From NCBI GenBank assembly GCA_049840835.1, contig JASGJG010000009.1, forward strand, positions 62,001 to 126,000: 64,000 nucleotides of DNA, written 5' to 3'. Origin of the DNA: JANLTX01 sp049840835 (GTDB lineage: Bacteria; Armatimonadota; Armatimonadia; Armatimonadales; Armatimonadaceae). The notes under the pieces were generated by a model that saw only the letters and a program-made list of their open reading frames with translations, was not told where the DNA came from and made no database searches. This document shows, piece by piece, positions 34,763 through 43,871 of this stretch. A program made the translations under genes and the position numbers. Each line of letters opens with the position of its first letter. Within the stretch, counting starts at the first letter, position 1.

Positions 34763-35729
34763 GAGGTGTTACTTTCAAGGGAGAGGGCTTGGGAGAGACA
34801 TAGGGGACAAGCTGCTCCTTTGTTCCCGAGGGACGCTGGCGCAGAGAGCGAGCTACTAGCCCTGCTCCCAGGCCCACAAAAGAGACCGCGATGAGACCGA
34901 GGAAGAAGGCCCAGGAGGGGCGACGCCTGGAAGCGACCTCCGCGCGCTGCGAAGAGAGAGTGGGATGCTCGCCAGTTGGAGGAACGGTACGCGGCGCGCC
35001 GTAGCGAAACGCTACGGCGGTAATATTGTCATGCCCACCCCGTTCGCGCGCCCACTCGATCAGAGTGGCACAGAGCGTGTCTAAGTTGGTTAGCTGCCGC
35101 GTGGCGGTGCCCAACTCGGAGTCATCAACATACTCGCTCAGCCCATCGGAGCAGAGTAGCAGTACATCTCCTTCATTAAGGTCACCCGAGAGCTGCTGGG
35201 TAGGTGGAGCTGGCTCGATACCGAGTGCTCGTGTTATCTGGTTACGAAGGGGTGAGCGCCGCGCTTCTTCCTCCGTCATGGAGCCTGCCCGTACGGCATC
35301 GGCCACTAGAGAGTGATCGTGGGAGACCTGCTCCGCCTGCCCCTGCCGAATATGATAGAGGCGACTATCTCCCAGGTGGACTGCCCACCAGCGTGCGCCT
35401 CGCACCACACAGAGAGTACAGGTACTGGCCGGGGGCGCTTCGGCTGTGGGTAGTGCTCGTACGGCTTCGTTCATAGCCTGTACGCTCCGCTCCAGAACAT
35501 CTCCTAAATCCGGAAGTTTGAACACATCCGGATGGTGCAAAAACACATCCTCGGCGAGGGACTTCGCCAGTCCGCTCGCTCGCTCACCCGCATCGTGCCC
35601 ACCCACGCCGTCTGCCACGAGCAGCACCGCGCCATCTCCGGTGGGGAGAGACTCCGCCACGAAGCTATCCTCGTTCAGGGAGCGAACCCGGCCGACATCG
35701 GTCGCTCCGGCAACGGTAAACGGAATCAC
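34305..35729 (-). CDS. PP2C-family Ser/Thr phosphatase (true end probably near 34775)
   Basis: 474 aa as read. The PP2C domain is complete: DVGRVRSLNEDS (Asp21), VADGVGGHDAGE (Asp40), CSDGLSEYV, GGHDNITAV, which hold the two-metal centre; a TM helix follows (FFLGLIAVSFVGLGAGLVA). After KPSPLKVTPH the frame runs 458 bases through the next gene as Gly/Ser/Arg-rich noise. A one-base shift would end it at the TGA at 34775-34777, about 318 aa. It would reverse the kinases' phosphorylation. Coupled by 4 bp to the double-FHA gene. Confidence 0.88.
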   Translation of the reverse strand: MIPFTVAGATDVGRVRSLNEDSFVAESLPTGDGAVLLVADGVGGHDAGERASGLAKSLAEDVFLHHPDVFKLPDLGDVLERSVQAMNEAVRALPTAEAPPASTCTLCVVRGARWWAVHLGDSRLYHIRQGQAEQVSHDHSLVADAVRAGSMTEEEARRSPLRNQITRALGIEPAPPTQQLSGDLNEGDVLLLCSDGLSEYVDDSELGTATRQLTNLDTLCATLIEWARERGGHDNITAVAFRYGAPRTVPPTGEHPTLSSQRAEVASRRRPSWAFFLGLIAVSFVGLGAGLVARSLRQRPSGTKEQLVPYVSPKPSPLKVTPHGKPNTDHPSGKSEIRTDRQPVRPGSRGGVRHPAPGERHGDISSPRGVGEGGDGGVAPGGSGEPQRHFPLQDETPGSNPPPSTRDADPDRQNDSNSFSTGADIDSPNSSIDTITDSRSSSTNSGKPPRSKPGKHGFTGKPGSAAARRAHAGD

Positions 35730-37158
35730 CCGCCGTTCCTTCCCACGAAGCGTGCGGTCGTACTCTCACCCAGTTGCAGCTGATCACCATCTTGCAAGGG
35801 ATGAGTGACCTGAGGAGAGAGCGGCTCATTATTTTTATGGGAGCCGAAGCGAGAGCCGGAGTCGGTAAAGGTGAATGCACCGTCCGTGTAGGCGATAACC
35901 CCATGGCGGCGAGAGATGGTGTTATCGGTCAGCAGGATATCCGCATCCTCACGCCCGATGGTCATTTGCTGGCGGGTCATGGCAAAGCGCTTGCCCGCAT
36001 CGGCACCTTGTTCGATCACCAACTCTCCCGGAAAACCGATGGTTGTCTCCGCAGCGCGAGGCGCGGGTGCGGCAGGCGCCGGAATGCCGACTATGGTCGG
36101 GCTACTGCGTGGCGCAGGCGCTGTCTGCTCTATGGGAGAGGGCGATACTATGGGAGGCGCAGGTGCTGGTACCGGGGGAGGCGTACTGGCACGCCGGAGG
36201 GTCAGGCGCATGGTAGTGCCGCCAATAGTGAGACTCGCACCATCGGCAACGGGTCGCTCCGCGTGCTGTACCAATACTCCATCTAAGTAGCTGCCATTGG
36301 TACTGCGGTCTATCAGAGCCGCACTACCATCGGCGCGAATCAGTAGCGAGCCATGCACGCCGGAGACCTCCCGGTCTTTATCCAGAAGAATATGGGTGCC
36401 GCCCTCAGGTTTTCGCCCTATCTTGTTGTCTCCTGGCACCAGCGCGAAGGTCTGACCAGCATGAGGGCCTGTCTCCACCACAAGGCTACCGATACTCACC
36501 AGAGTGCCTTTCGGCGCTCCCGCCCCCCCGACTATGGTAGAGGCGTCGGGCGAGCCGCCAGATTTCCTTTGGTTGGCCAGCGCTTCGCGCACCTGCTTCC
36601 CCGCTTCTTCACGCGCCTCCGCCGCTGCTCTCTCCGCATCGGCGATACGGCGCTGAAGAGCGGCCTGACCTTTCTGCTGCGAGCTACGCAGCAGGGCGAA
36701 CCCACCGCCCGCTCCACCAACCACCAGTAGCCCGATTCCTACCAGAAGAGTGGGGTCCATCGGTTTGGGCGCGTTTGTGGTAAGTGGCTCTTTCTTTACC
36801 TCGGAGAGATCGTACTTGCTGCCATTGTAGACAACCCGCGCTGTGAGATCGTAGGTCGCGCCAGCCGTATCGGGAAACTGCCCAACTACTTCGACCGCCG
36901 CTCCATCTGCGGTGGTGAAGCGGTATCGCTGCCGATTGACAATGAAGTTGGAGATGATCCCACGCACCTTCACCGTACGATCCCGAAGGCCTTTCAGAGA
37001 GTTCTGTGAGACCGTATCCAGGGCGTAGGTCTTCAGGACTTTTCCGTTATCGGGCACCGGTGTAGGGGTAGATTTCGGCCTCGGAGTTTGAGCCAGCCCT
37101 GCGGTAGCAGAGAGAGGGAGACAGCAATCAAAAGAGTGGTTAGGCGAGGGTCAGGCAT
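35726..37158 (-). CDS. Secreted/TM protein with two FHA domains (N-terminal frame change)
   Basis: The long frame begins with GTG at 37057. An ATG at 37158 encodes the signal peptide MPDPRLTTLLIAVSLSL, which runs out of frame at a CTCTCTCT tract (37108-37120); the long frame is open upstream as ATAGLAQTPRPKSTPTP, so one indel joins them. The protein has a small beta domain (VKVRGIISNFIVNRQRYRF), a TM helix (LLVGIGLLVVGGAGGGFALL), a coiled coil, FHA 1 (NKIGRKPEGGTHIL), a Pro linker and FHA 2 (MTIGREDADILL, ISRRHGVIA). Likely a cytoplasmic phosphothreonine hub with a periplasmic sensor. Confidence 0.85.
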
Positions 37159-39058
37159 GACGCATGCGATCTTTCTGTGCTCTCAGCGAGAGCGCGGCAA
37201 GGAGGGTGACTGCGGAAGCCACACAGAGGCCGGTGAGTGCACCAAGCGCTGTGGAAACCTCTGTCTGAAGGGTCTTATGGAGCAGGCTCCCAATGCCCGC
37301 GTCTTCCCACCGCTTTGCCAGGCGGATGATTCCGCAGAGGGCACCATAGCACCAGTGCAGAGGAGTGAGGTTGCTGAGGCTGCGTAGCACGACCCCCAGG
37401 CGCTCCAGAGGAACAAGGCCGCTGAGGATTACCTGCCCCAGGAAGAGGCCTGCCGCCGAGGTGGTGGCCTGCTCCAGGCTGGTGGACAGAGCGGAGACAA
37501 CAAGCCCGAGTAGGGTGGCCGCAAGGCTGGCAAGCGCCAGGGTTCCCGCAAGCACAAGCGGGTTCGGCAGAGAGAGAAAGGGGTGAAGAAAGCCCACCAG
37601 GAGCCCCGCCTGGACCGTGGAGATCAGAGTAAGCAGCAGCACTCTGGCCAGCGTGCTCGCGCCCACGGAGAGACCCAGATGCCGCTCACGGGCGAGGAGC
37701 GCTCTATCGCGTACCAGCTCACGTGCGGCGCTGAACAGGGGAAAACAGGTAGCGGCGAGTGCAAGCAAAAAGAGAACCTGCGGCGCATCCTGAATGGAGG
37801 GCCTGCCATTGGCATCCGTTACGGTGGGGTCCGCGAAGATATCGTGGCGGAATAGCGCCTGGAGCAACAGAGCAAGGGCTGGCATCTGCAGCGCAGCAAG
37901 CGCCAGGTACTTCCCATCGGCCAGCAGTAGTTGCCCGCCCCGGCTCCAGAAGGCAGTGAACTGGGCCACGGGACCGATAGCCGGTAGAGCAGACGGGAGT
38001 GCGACGGGTGGTCCCGCCTCGCTGGTAAGAAAGCGCTCTGCGCGGGCGGCTCGCTCCAGAAGGGTTGCATCTCCCCGAGCGCCCAGGCGCTCCCGCACCT
38101 GGCTAGGCGAACCAAATGCGACCAGGGTTCCCCCTGGTGCCATTGCTGCCACCAGGTCATAGGCATCGAGTGTGGCAGTGGCGTGAGTGACACAGACCAC
38201 TGTTGTTCCCGCAGTGGTCAGGTCTCGCAGTATTCCTGTAACACGGCGTTCCAGTGCAGCATCCAGCCCTGTGGTCGGTTCATCCAGAAATAACAGGGCG
38301 GGCTCCGCGAGAAGCTCCACAGCGATGTTCACCCGCTTGCGCTCGCCTCCGGATAGGAGTCCGATACGGACATCTCGGCGATCTTTAAGCTGGAGTTGCC
38401 CCAGCACGATCTCGATTCGCTTTGCCTTATGCTCCGGCGAGCTACCCGCCGGTAGCCGAAGCGCAGCGGCGCTCTCCAGCGCCTGACCTACCGTGAGAGC
38501 ACGGGGCACCAGATCATCCTGGGGCACGTATCCCAGATGTCGGCGCTCAGCAGGATCGGAATCAAGGGGAAGTCCGCCCAGGCGTATCTCGCCGGATGTT
38601 GGCGATGTGTACCCGTTTAGCGTGAGGAGCAATGTGGTCTTTCCTGCACCGCTCGGGCCGATTAAGCCAACAAGCGCACCCTGTGGAATGGCAAGAGTAA
38701 CATCGTCTAGCAACCGATGCCCTCCGACCTCGACGATAACATTGCGTGCCTGGAGAAGAGTTCCGGCGGAAGCGGGCTTGCATGGCAGTACCAGCACCCG
38801 ATAGGTGCCAAGCATCAGCTCTGCTCCGGGTATGATGGTCGCCCATTCTCCAGGTGTAAGCGGGCGGCCATTCAGGGAAGTGCCATTAGCGCTTTCCATA
38901 TCGCAGACACGCCATGTAGAACCGCTGCTTTCTATACGAGCATGCCTACGTGAGACCTGCGGATCATCAAGAATCAGATCACATTCCTCGCCACGGCCCA
39001 GCAGAGTCTGTGCGCGCCCTGCGAGCGGGAATTCTGAGGAGGGGGTCTTCAGAATCAT
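37151..39058 (-). CDS. FHA-ABC exporter (Rv1747-like)
   Basis: 635 aa: an FHA domain (1-90: LLGRGEECDLILDD, VSRRHARIE, NGTSLNG), an ABCG-type ATPase (Walker A GPSGAGKT 134-141, signature LSGGE 235-239, Walker B LLFLDEPTTGLD near 255) and an ABC-2 membrane domain with about six helices (380-630). The architecture is that of M. tuberculosis Rv1747, whose FHA domains are phosphorylation-gated by a Ser/Thr kinase and whose cargo is envelope glycolipid. Here it sits in one operon with three kinases and a phosphatase. Starts 6 bp after the upstream stop. Confidence 0.92.
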   Translation of the reverse strand: MILKTPSSEFPLAGRAQTLLGRGEECDLILDDPQVSRRHARIESSGSTWRVCDMESANGTSLNGRPLTPGEWATIIPGAELMLGTYRVLVLPCKPASAGTLLQARNVIVEVGGHRLLDDVTLAIPQGALVGLIGPSGAGKTTLLLTLNGYTSPTSGEIRLGGLPLDSDPAERRHLGYVPQDDLVPRALTVGQALESAAALRLPAGSSPEHKAKRIEIVLGQLQLKDRRDVRIGLLSGGERKRVNIAVELLAEPALLFLDEPTTGLDAALERRVTGILRDLTTAGTTVVCVTHATATLDAYDLVAAMAPGGTLVAFGSPSQVRERLGARGDATLLERAARAERFLTSEAGPPVALPSALPAIGPVAQFTAFWSRGGQLLLADGKYLALAALQMPALALLLQALFRHDIFADPTVTDANGRPSIQDAPQVLFLLALAATCFPLFSAARELVRDRALLARERHLGLSVGASTLARVLLLTLISTVQAGLLVGFLHPFLSLPNPLVLAGTLALASLAATLLGLVVSALSTSLEQATTSAAGLFLGQVILSGLVPLERLGVVLRSLSNLTPLHWCYGALCGIIRLAKRWEDAGIGSLLHKTLQTEVSTALGALTGLCVASAVTLLAALSLRAQKDRMRHA

Positions 39059-39064
39059 CTCAGC

Positions 39065-39961
39065 TCACCCTGGCAGCCTGAGAATAAAAACACTGACTGC
39101 TTCGATACGCCTACCCTTCGCTGTGGCTTCTTTGCCATTGCGGAAAGGTCCTACCCAACCATCGGCCTCGAAATGGACCGCGAGTTCGATAGTGAGGTCG
39201 GAGCGAAGAAGGCGAACGCCTATTCCGTTGATGACTTCGCCGGGGTTTGAGATACCGACCCAGGTTCGATTGGGTACTTCGTTGCTCCACCGCTCTCCTA
39301 CGCGAACCCGGTAGCGTAGCGGCACTTCGGCATCTAGCCAGAAACCTTCCAGTCCTCTCTGTTCCTCAACCGTTCCTGCGATCTCTCCCTTAATAGCGGG
39401 GCCAAGCTCTCCGAATCCCGCAGCGCGAACTCGGCATTCGGTCTTGAGGTGAGCAGCATTCCTTGGTCTAGAGGGAGTGGGAAAACCAGGCGCGTCCCAG
39501 AGTGCGAGCAGATCCTTTGTCCACTCAGCAGAGTGTCGACTGATCCGCCTTACGCCACCTTGACCATCGCCACGCAGGTTGCTCTCAACAATCGTGATGT
39601 ACTCCAGGTCGTAATCGGCCACCATGCCCATGTGCCCGCCACGTGGGGAGTCCCAAACAGCAATAGAGTAGATTTCGGGCAGGCGTTCTATGTCTCGCTG
39701 CTGCAAACCCAGCTCTTTCATTCGCTGCACGATGTTGGAATCTAACGCAAGCTGACGGGGGAGGATATCTTTTCCGAGCTTATTCAGGTCTCTGGCATAG
39801 CGGCGCTGTACGAATGTCTTTATAGGTGTAAAGCAATCTCCCTCGAATCGGATGGCTTCATAGAGAAGTGCCTTCGTTCCTTTGAGTGGCGTGCCGACGC
39901 TCTTTGCCGCCTCTGGTGAGGCTTGCAAGAGGAAGGAAAAAGACCAGGGGGAATTCTTCAT
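39065..39961 (-). CDS. Possible CHAP-like secreted protein, first gene of the kinase operon
   Basis: 298 aa from the ATG at 39961 (33 bases downstream of a weaker start). GDCFTPIKTF, DSPRGGHMGMVADYD and TIVESNLRGDGQGG follow the Cys ... His ... Glu/Asn order of CHAP/NlpC amidases, where GHxGIV and VxExN are typical; the match is partial. The C-terminal 90 residues are a beta domain (VGERWSNEVPNRTWVGI). It may cleave or bind peptidoglycan; no classic signal peptide is seen. Confidence 0.45.
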   Translation of the reverse strand: MKNSPWSFSFLLQASPEAAKSVGTPLKGTKALLYEAIRFEGDCFTPIKTFVQRRYARDLNKLGKDILPRQLALDSNIVQRMKELGLQQRDIERLPEIYSIAVWDSPRGGHMGMVADYDLEYITIVESNLRGDGQGGVRRISRHSAEWTKDLLALWDAPGFPTPSRPRNAAHLKTECRVRAAGFGELGPAIKGEIAGTVEEQRGLEGFWLDAEVPLRYRVRVGERWSNEVPNRTWVGISNPGEVINGIGVRLLRSDLTIELAVHFEADGWVGPFRNGKEATAKGRRIEAVSVFILRLPG

Positions 39962-39977
39962 GGGGTATCTCAAAATA

Positions 39978-40057
39978 CTTTCCCGTTGCCTCAAACATAT
40001 GTCGTGCCGCGGTAAAAATAGGAACCGTAGTTATGGCGCGAACTGGCAACGGGAAAG
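39978..40057. promoter_or_regulatory. 13-bp perfect inverted repeat upstream of the kinase operon
   Basis: CTTTCCCGTTGCC (39978-39990) and its complement (40045-40057) flank 54 bp in the only gap before the 16-kb operon. On the minus strand TATTTT lies 10 bases before the ATG at 39961 and overlaps the inner arm's edge, so looping or repression by a dimeric regulator is plausible. Confidence 0.5.
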
Positions 40058-40078
40058 ACCTGAAGGCAAAAGGCTAGA

Positions 40079-41467
40079 CTAGCGCCCTCCCGCCCAGTTC
40101 GTTGCCGCCAGCACCAGATCAATTACCCGAGCAGAGTACTGGGTGTTAGTGGAATACGGATGCCCCTGCCAGTAAATCCGACCGCCCGAAGCAGGCTCAA
40201 AAGCAAATGCGGATAGGCTATCGCTATAGTAGGCTGAAACCAATACGGGTTCAGTAGCTGGGTTTATAACATGGTTTTTAAATATATAATAAGAGTGCTC
40301 ACCACCAGAAGAGACTTGACTGCCTGTGCTTATACTTATAGGTAGGTTGAATTTACCGCCAGTTGTGCTTCTTGCATCTCCATAAAACCCACGGTCTCCA
40401 TCAATACGATTAACTCCACCAAACCAGGATGCTATTACGCTAGTATCATAGCCGCCCGCCAGGCGGGCTGGTGCGTTGCCGAAGAAGACAACGCCACGGT
40501 TGCTATCTAAAAAGGCCTTGACTTTTGCCGTATCATCCGTATTGATAAACGCGCTCTGGGCAAGGTCACCGGTGAGCATCATCACATCGAAGTTCTGGAG
40601 GGTGGCGGCATCCGGCACATCGTTGTAGGCCGTGAAGGTGACGTTGCGGGTGTTCAAGTACTGCTTGAACGCCACGACTTCGGCATCGTCCGGATTGGCA
40701 ATAAGAGCGACACGGACGGACGGTTGAACAACTACCTCGGTGGCCGCGCTGACAATACCATCTATGGTAGCGGTCACAGTGGCGGAGCCGCCTGCTTTAC
40801 CGGTAGCAACCTCACCGCCCACGGAGATTTTGTCCGCGCCAGAAACCAGGGTGAACTGGGCGGAGCCGGGGGAGAGGGCCAGGGTGTTGCCATCGGCGTC
40901 TCGGGCGATGTAGCCTAGATAGATCTGCGAACCCGCCGTAACAATCTGACCGGGATTCACTTCCACGCTGGCTACCTTACGGTCCAGAGAGATCGCTTCG
41001 GTGAGCTGACCATTGGTCTCGATACGACTCAGGGTAGAGGCGGAAGCAACCAGGGAACCGTTGGCATCGGGAAGGCTGAAGAACTCCAGCGTGACATTGC
41101 GTTTACCCGTGTAGACACCATGGTCTGCTCGGTAGGAAGCCGAGTAGGCACCGTTTTTGGCTTCATCGCGATTCGCAATGAAGCTCACATCGGATTGATC
41201 CGAGGTACTGGCGCGCTTGATGGTGATCCGGACCGAACGCGCCGATGTAGGAGCATCGAGCGCGCGGCCAAGCTGAGGCCAGTTGATCGTGACCTGTGGA
41301 GTAGCGGTGGTACTGGTCTCAATCGGGTCCGGCTTTGGACCGAAGAGGCTATTGCCGCTGCCACAACCCATGGGAGCGAGTGCAGTCAGAGAGATGGTAG
41401 CGGCCAGAAGGACGGTGTGTAGAAGGGTTCGGGGTTGTAAAGTTTTCATTGTTTTGTAGGGCTTCAT
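40079..41467 (-). CDS. Large lipoprotein with Big-like and flavodoxin-like regions
   Basis: 462 aa. Signal peptide with lipobox PMGC. Then Ig/Big-type strands (ITAGSQIYLGYIARDADGNTLALS; GGSATVTATIDGIVSAA) and a C-terminal half that reads like a glutamine-amidotransferase-fold or flavodoxin-fold binding domain (VRVALIANPDDAEVVAFKQYL; NFDVMMLTGDLAQ; FLDSNRGVVFFGNAPARL). Probably an extracytoplasmic ligand-binding or adhesion protein. The ATG overlaps the upstream stop (ATGA), fixing the start. Confidence 0.65.
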   Translation of the reverse strand: MKPYKTMKTLQPRTLLHTVLLAATISLTALAPMGCGSGNSLFGPKPDPIETSTTATPQVTINWPQLGRALDAPTSARSVRITIKRASTSDQSDVSFIANRDEAKNGAYSASYRADHGVYTGKRNVTLEFFSLPDANGSLVASASTLSRIETNGQLTEAISLDRKVASVEVNPGQIVTAGSQIYLGYIARDADGNTLALSPGSAQFTLVSGADKISVGGEVATGKAGGSATVTATIDGIVSAATEVVVQPSVRVALIANPDDAEVVAFKQYLNTRNVTFTAYNDVPDAATLQNFDVMMLTGDLAQSAFINTDDTAKVKAFLDSNRGVVFFGNAPARLAGGYDTSVIASWFGGVNRIDGDRGFYGDARSTTGGKFNLPISISTGSQVSSGGEHSYYIFKNHVINPATEPVLVSAYYSDSLSAFAFEPASGGRIYWQGHPYSTNTQYSARVIDLVLAATNWAGGR

Positions 41468-42027
41468 TGGATGCTAAGAGAGGAGGCCACGTGCTCGAAG
41501 ATGCTGGCATATCGCTGGAACTGGCTCTGTGGCGTATTGAGTAGAACCGCGTACCCACGTGAGCCTACATGGAAGCCGATATCGATCTTATGGACACGGA
41601 TGCCCTTCTCCATCTTGGTAAACTCCCAGTAGGCGGCATCGAAGCCTTTGAAACGGCGCGGCTTGAGAGCCAGTTTTCTGTAGCCGCTTTTTCCACGAAA
41701 GGCCCGATCAAGGAGCTCAAAATTCCGCATCGGATCGTCACCAGGGACAATAAACTCAGAATCGATGGCGATCTTGGCGGGGCCGGAGGGAGGTAGCAGG
41801 GAGACACGGATTCGCCCACGGTCTTCCGTGGTTTTCTGATAGCTCCAATTATCCGGAAACTCCAGTCGGAAACCAAGGTCACCCTGGTTCAGAGTTGTCC
41901 AACCTGCTGCTAATAGGGTGTTTGATACCAGGAGCGGTATCGCTATTGCGAGAATAGAGTCTCGTGTTAAGAAATTTCTCGGCTTTCTCTCTTCGTGATA
42001 TTTACTATTTTTCGTGTATAATCGCAT
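41464..42027 (-). CDS. PsbP/DcrB-like secreted protein
   Basis: About 187 aa from the ATG at 42027; a longer frame to 42126 is open but lacks sense before the signal sequence (ILAIAIPLLVSNTLLAAG). The mature domain (GFRLEFPDNWSYQK ... RVSLLPPSG ... FQRYASIFEHVASSLSI) has the PsbP/DcrB layout, the same style as the outer domain of kinase 2. It could compete for, or present, the same ligand. Divergent from the AAA-like regulator gene. Confidence 0.65.
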   Translation of the reverse strand: MRLYTKNSKYHEERKPRNFLTRDSILAIAIPLLVSNTLLAAGWTTLNQGDLGFRLEFPDNWSYQKTTEDRGRIRVSLLPPSGPAKIAIDSEFIVPGDDPMRNFELLDRAFRGKSGYRKLALKPRRFKGFDAAYWEFTKMEKGIRVHKIDIGFHVGSRGYAVLLNTPQSQFQRYASIFEHVASSLSIQ

Positions 42028-42128
42028 CTGGTTTCTCGATACTATTTTTAGAAGGTTAGCTTGCTGACAATGATGGTGGTAAGGCTTTCTAATTCGCAAG
42101 AGATACCTCTGACAGGATACTGACAACT

Positions 42129-43871
42129 GTGCTTTTGGAAGATTCCGGTCTCGAAGTTTCTATGTTCGGTGAACTTCTTGTTTGCTGGAACGGTAGAACT
42201 CTTTTCCTACGCGGTAGGGGAATTGACCGCGTTTTCGCACGCCTTTTGCTCTTTCCCTGTGGCGTTTCTAATGAAGAACTGCTTGCCGAGATCAGTCCAG
42301 GGGGTGGGAGCAACTCTCTGCATCAAAGCCTCTCGCTGCTTCGGAAAGTGCTGGGAGAGGAGCTTGCCCCGCGCCTCGAAGTGAAGAACCAGTGGGTTCG
42401 CTTCGACACACAGGGGGCTCGCATAGACGTAACCCGCTTCGATAATGCGCTCAAATCAGGGGCCATAGAGGAAGCGAACGCACTTTATACGGCTCCCTTG
42501 CTGAGTAAATGGACGGAGCCCTGGGCGGTCAAAGAACGGAGACAGAGGGCCGATTTGTTGGCGGAGCGCCTTCGTGACCTTGCGGAACGCACTCTCCCGG
42601 AGGAGGCAGGGAGAATCTGGCGGCGCTATGCTGAGCTGCGCCCGCAGGAGGAACGGGGGTGGAGGCGGTGTGCGGAAGCCTATCTGGCTATGGGAGAGGC
42701 GACTCTGGCTCGCAACGCGCTGAAAGACTTTGAAGCGGTAGCGCGGCGCGGCTCCCTGACTGTCTCTGCGTCTATGATGCTTCTGCTGCAGGAAGCTCAG
42801 ACTCCGATCATGGGGGATGATCGGCTGCCTTACGAAACGATTCTCTCCCGTCCGGTAGAGCATGAGCTAGGAGCGGCACTGGCACGGCACGATGCTATCG
42901 TAGTGCTCCAGGGACCACGGCAGAGTGGAAAATCCGTGGTTCTTGCACGTGCTCTACAGCGGGTTCGTATGGATGCTACGCGGGTAGTCCGAACTGACCT
43001 TTCCTTGTTGGAAGAGGGCGATCTGGTCTCCTTCGATATTCTGTCACGCCGTTTGAGCGAGTTCCTCGCGGACCGGCTGGACCTGCCTCCGATGGGGAGC
43101 GGATTGTCGCTACCACCCGCAGCCCAGCTAGAAAAATATCTGCGCGGCAATATCCTGCTGCCAGACGTGCCCCGGCTGGTCTGGGCAATCGACGATGTCG
43201 ATAGAGTCTTCGGTCGTGCGTTCGATGAAGACTTCTTTCGTATGTTTCGTCGCTGGCATGGACTCCGAACCCAGGAGCCAGACGGGCCGTTTGCCCGGCT
43301 ATGCGTGGTGCTTGTTTGCGCCACGGAAGCTCGGCTCTATCTAAGGAACCCCAATACATCGCCCTTCAATGTGGTACAGCCCTATGTGGTGGGAGATTTC
43401 ACCTCGGATGAGGTACGGGCGGTGCTTCAAAGTCATGGAGTCACGCTGACCCAGTCCGAGTTCGACTCGTTGCGCCACCTGATCGGAGGGCACCCCGCGC
43501 TGGTGAATCGTGCGGCGCAAGCGCTTCGAGACCGGCGGCTGAGTGTCGAGGTGCTCAGTCGCGAGGCATTGCATGAGGACGGTGCCTTTGGCGGTGAGGC
43601 ACGGCGTTTTTTTGCACGCATACGCCAAGAGGAGGAACTGAGCACTCTTTGTAGAAAGCTCCTGGAGGACAAACTTCTGGATAGGGAGGGGTTCTGGAAA
43701 CTTCGAAGCGCCGGTGTCGCCACAGGCACGGATGTCTCCTCGGCCCGGTTCCGGTGCGGATTGTATGAGCGAGTGCTTCAGGAATGGCTTACCGCGCCGC
43801 CAGAACCTGCTGTACCCGTTTCCACACCTCCTGAGCGCTTACGGGAATCTGCCTCCAGGAGCCATCGCTGA
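42129..43871 (+). CDS. SARP-like transcriptional activator fused to AAA-like (AAA_35) ATPase
   Basis: 580 aa. Residues 10-220 form an OmpR-type winged helix plus a BTAD-like helical domain (LEVSMFGELLVCWNGRT; LSLLRKVLGEEL; GARIDVTRFDNAL; WAVKERRQRADLLAERL). Residues 235-480 are an AAA-like ATPase of the AAA_35 type: VVLQGPRQSGKSVVLARAL (P-loop), LVWAIDDVDRVF (Walker B), and NTSPFNVV. GTG start 7 bases after GATACT (42116-42121), with TTCGCA 17 bp upstream, so probably leaderless. It may activate the divergent lipoprotein genes and the kinase operon. Converges on and overlaps the next gene by 83 bp. Confidence 0.78.
   Translation: MLLEDSGLEVSMFGELLVCWNGRTLFLRGRGIDRVFARLLLFPCGVSNEELLAEISPGGGSNSLHQSLSLLRKVLGEELAPRLEVKNQWVRFDTQGARIDVTRFDNALKSGAIEEANALYTAPLLSKWTEPWAVKERRQRADLLAERLRDLAERTLPEEAGRIWRRYAELRPQEERGWRRCAEAYLAMGEATLARNALKDFEAVARRGSLTVSASMMLLLQEAQTPIMGDDRLPYETILSRPVEHELGAALARHDAIVVLQGPRQSGKSVVLARALQRVRMDATRVVRTDLSLLEEGDLVSFDILSRRLSEFLADRLDLPPMGSGLSLPPAAQLEKYLRGNILLPDVPRLVWAIDDVDRVFGRAFDEDFFRMFRRWHGLRTQEPDGPFARLCVVLVCATEARLYLRNPNTSPFNVVQPYVVGDFTSDEVRAVLQSHGVTLTQSEFDSLRHLIGGHPALVNRAAQALRDRRLSVEVLSREALHEDGAFGGEARRFFARIRQEEELSTLCRKLLEDKLLDREGFWKLRSAGVATGTDVSSARFRCGLYERVLQEWLTAPPEPAVPVSTPPERLRESASRSHR

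Noticed and set aside
34305..34774. C-terminal tail of the PP2C frame as a real domain
   Set aside because: It is Gly/Ser/Arg-rich noise overlapping the FHA-TM2 gene by 458 bases on the same strand; a one-base shift gives a natural stop at 34775-34777.
39858..40049. 63-aa minus-strand frame as a separate small gene
   Set aside because: It overlaps the start of the CHAP-like gene and the inverted repeat, and its second half is a shifted reading of that gene.
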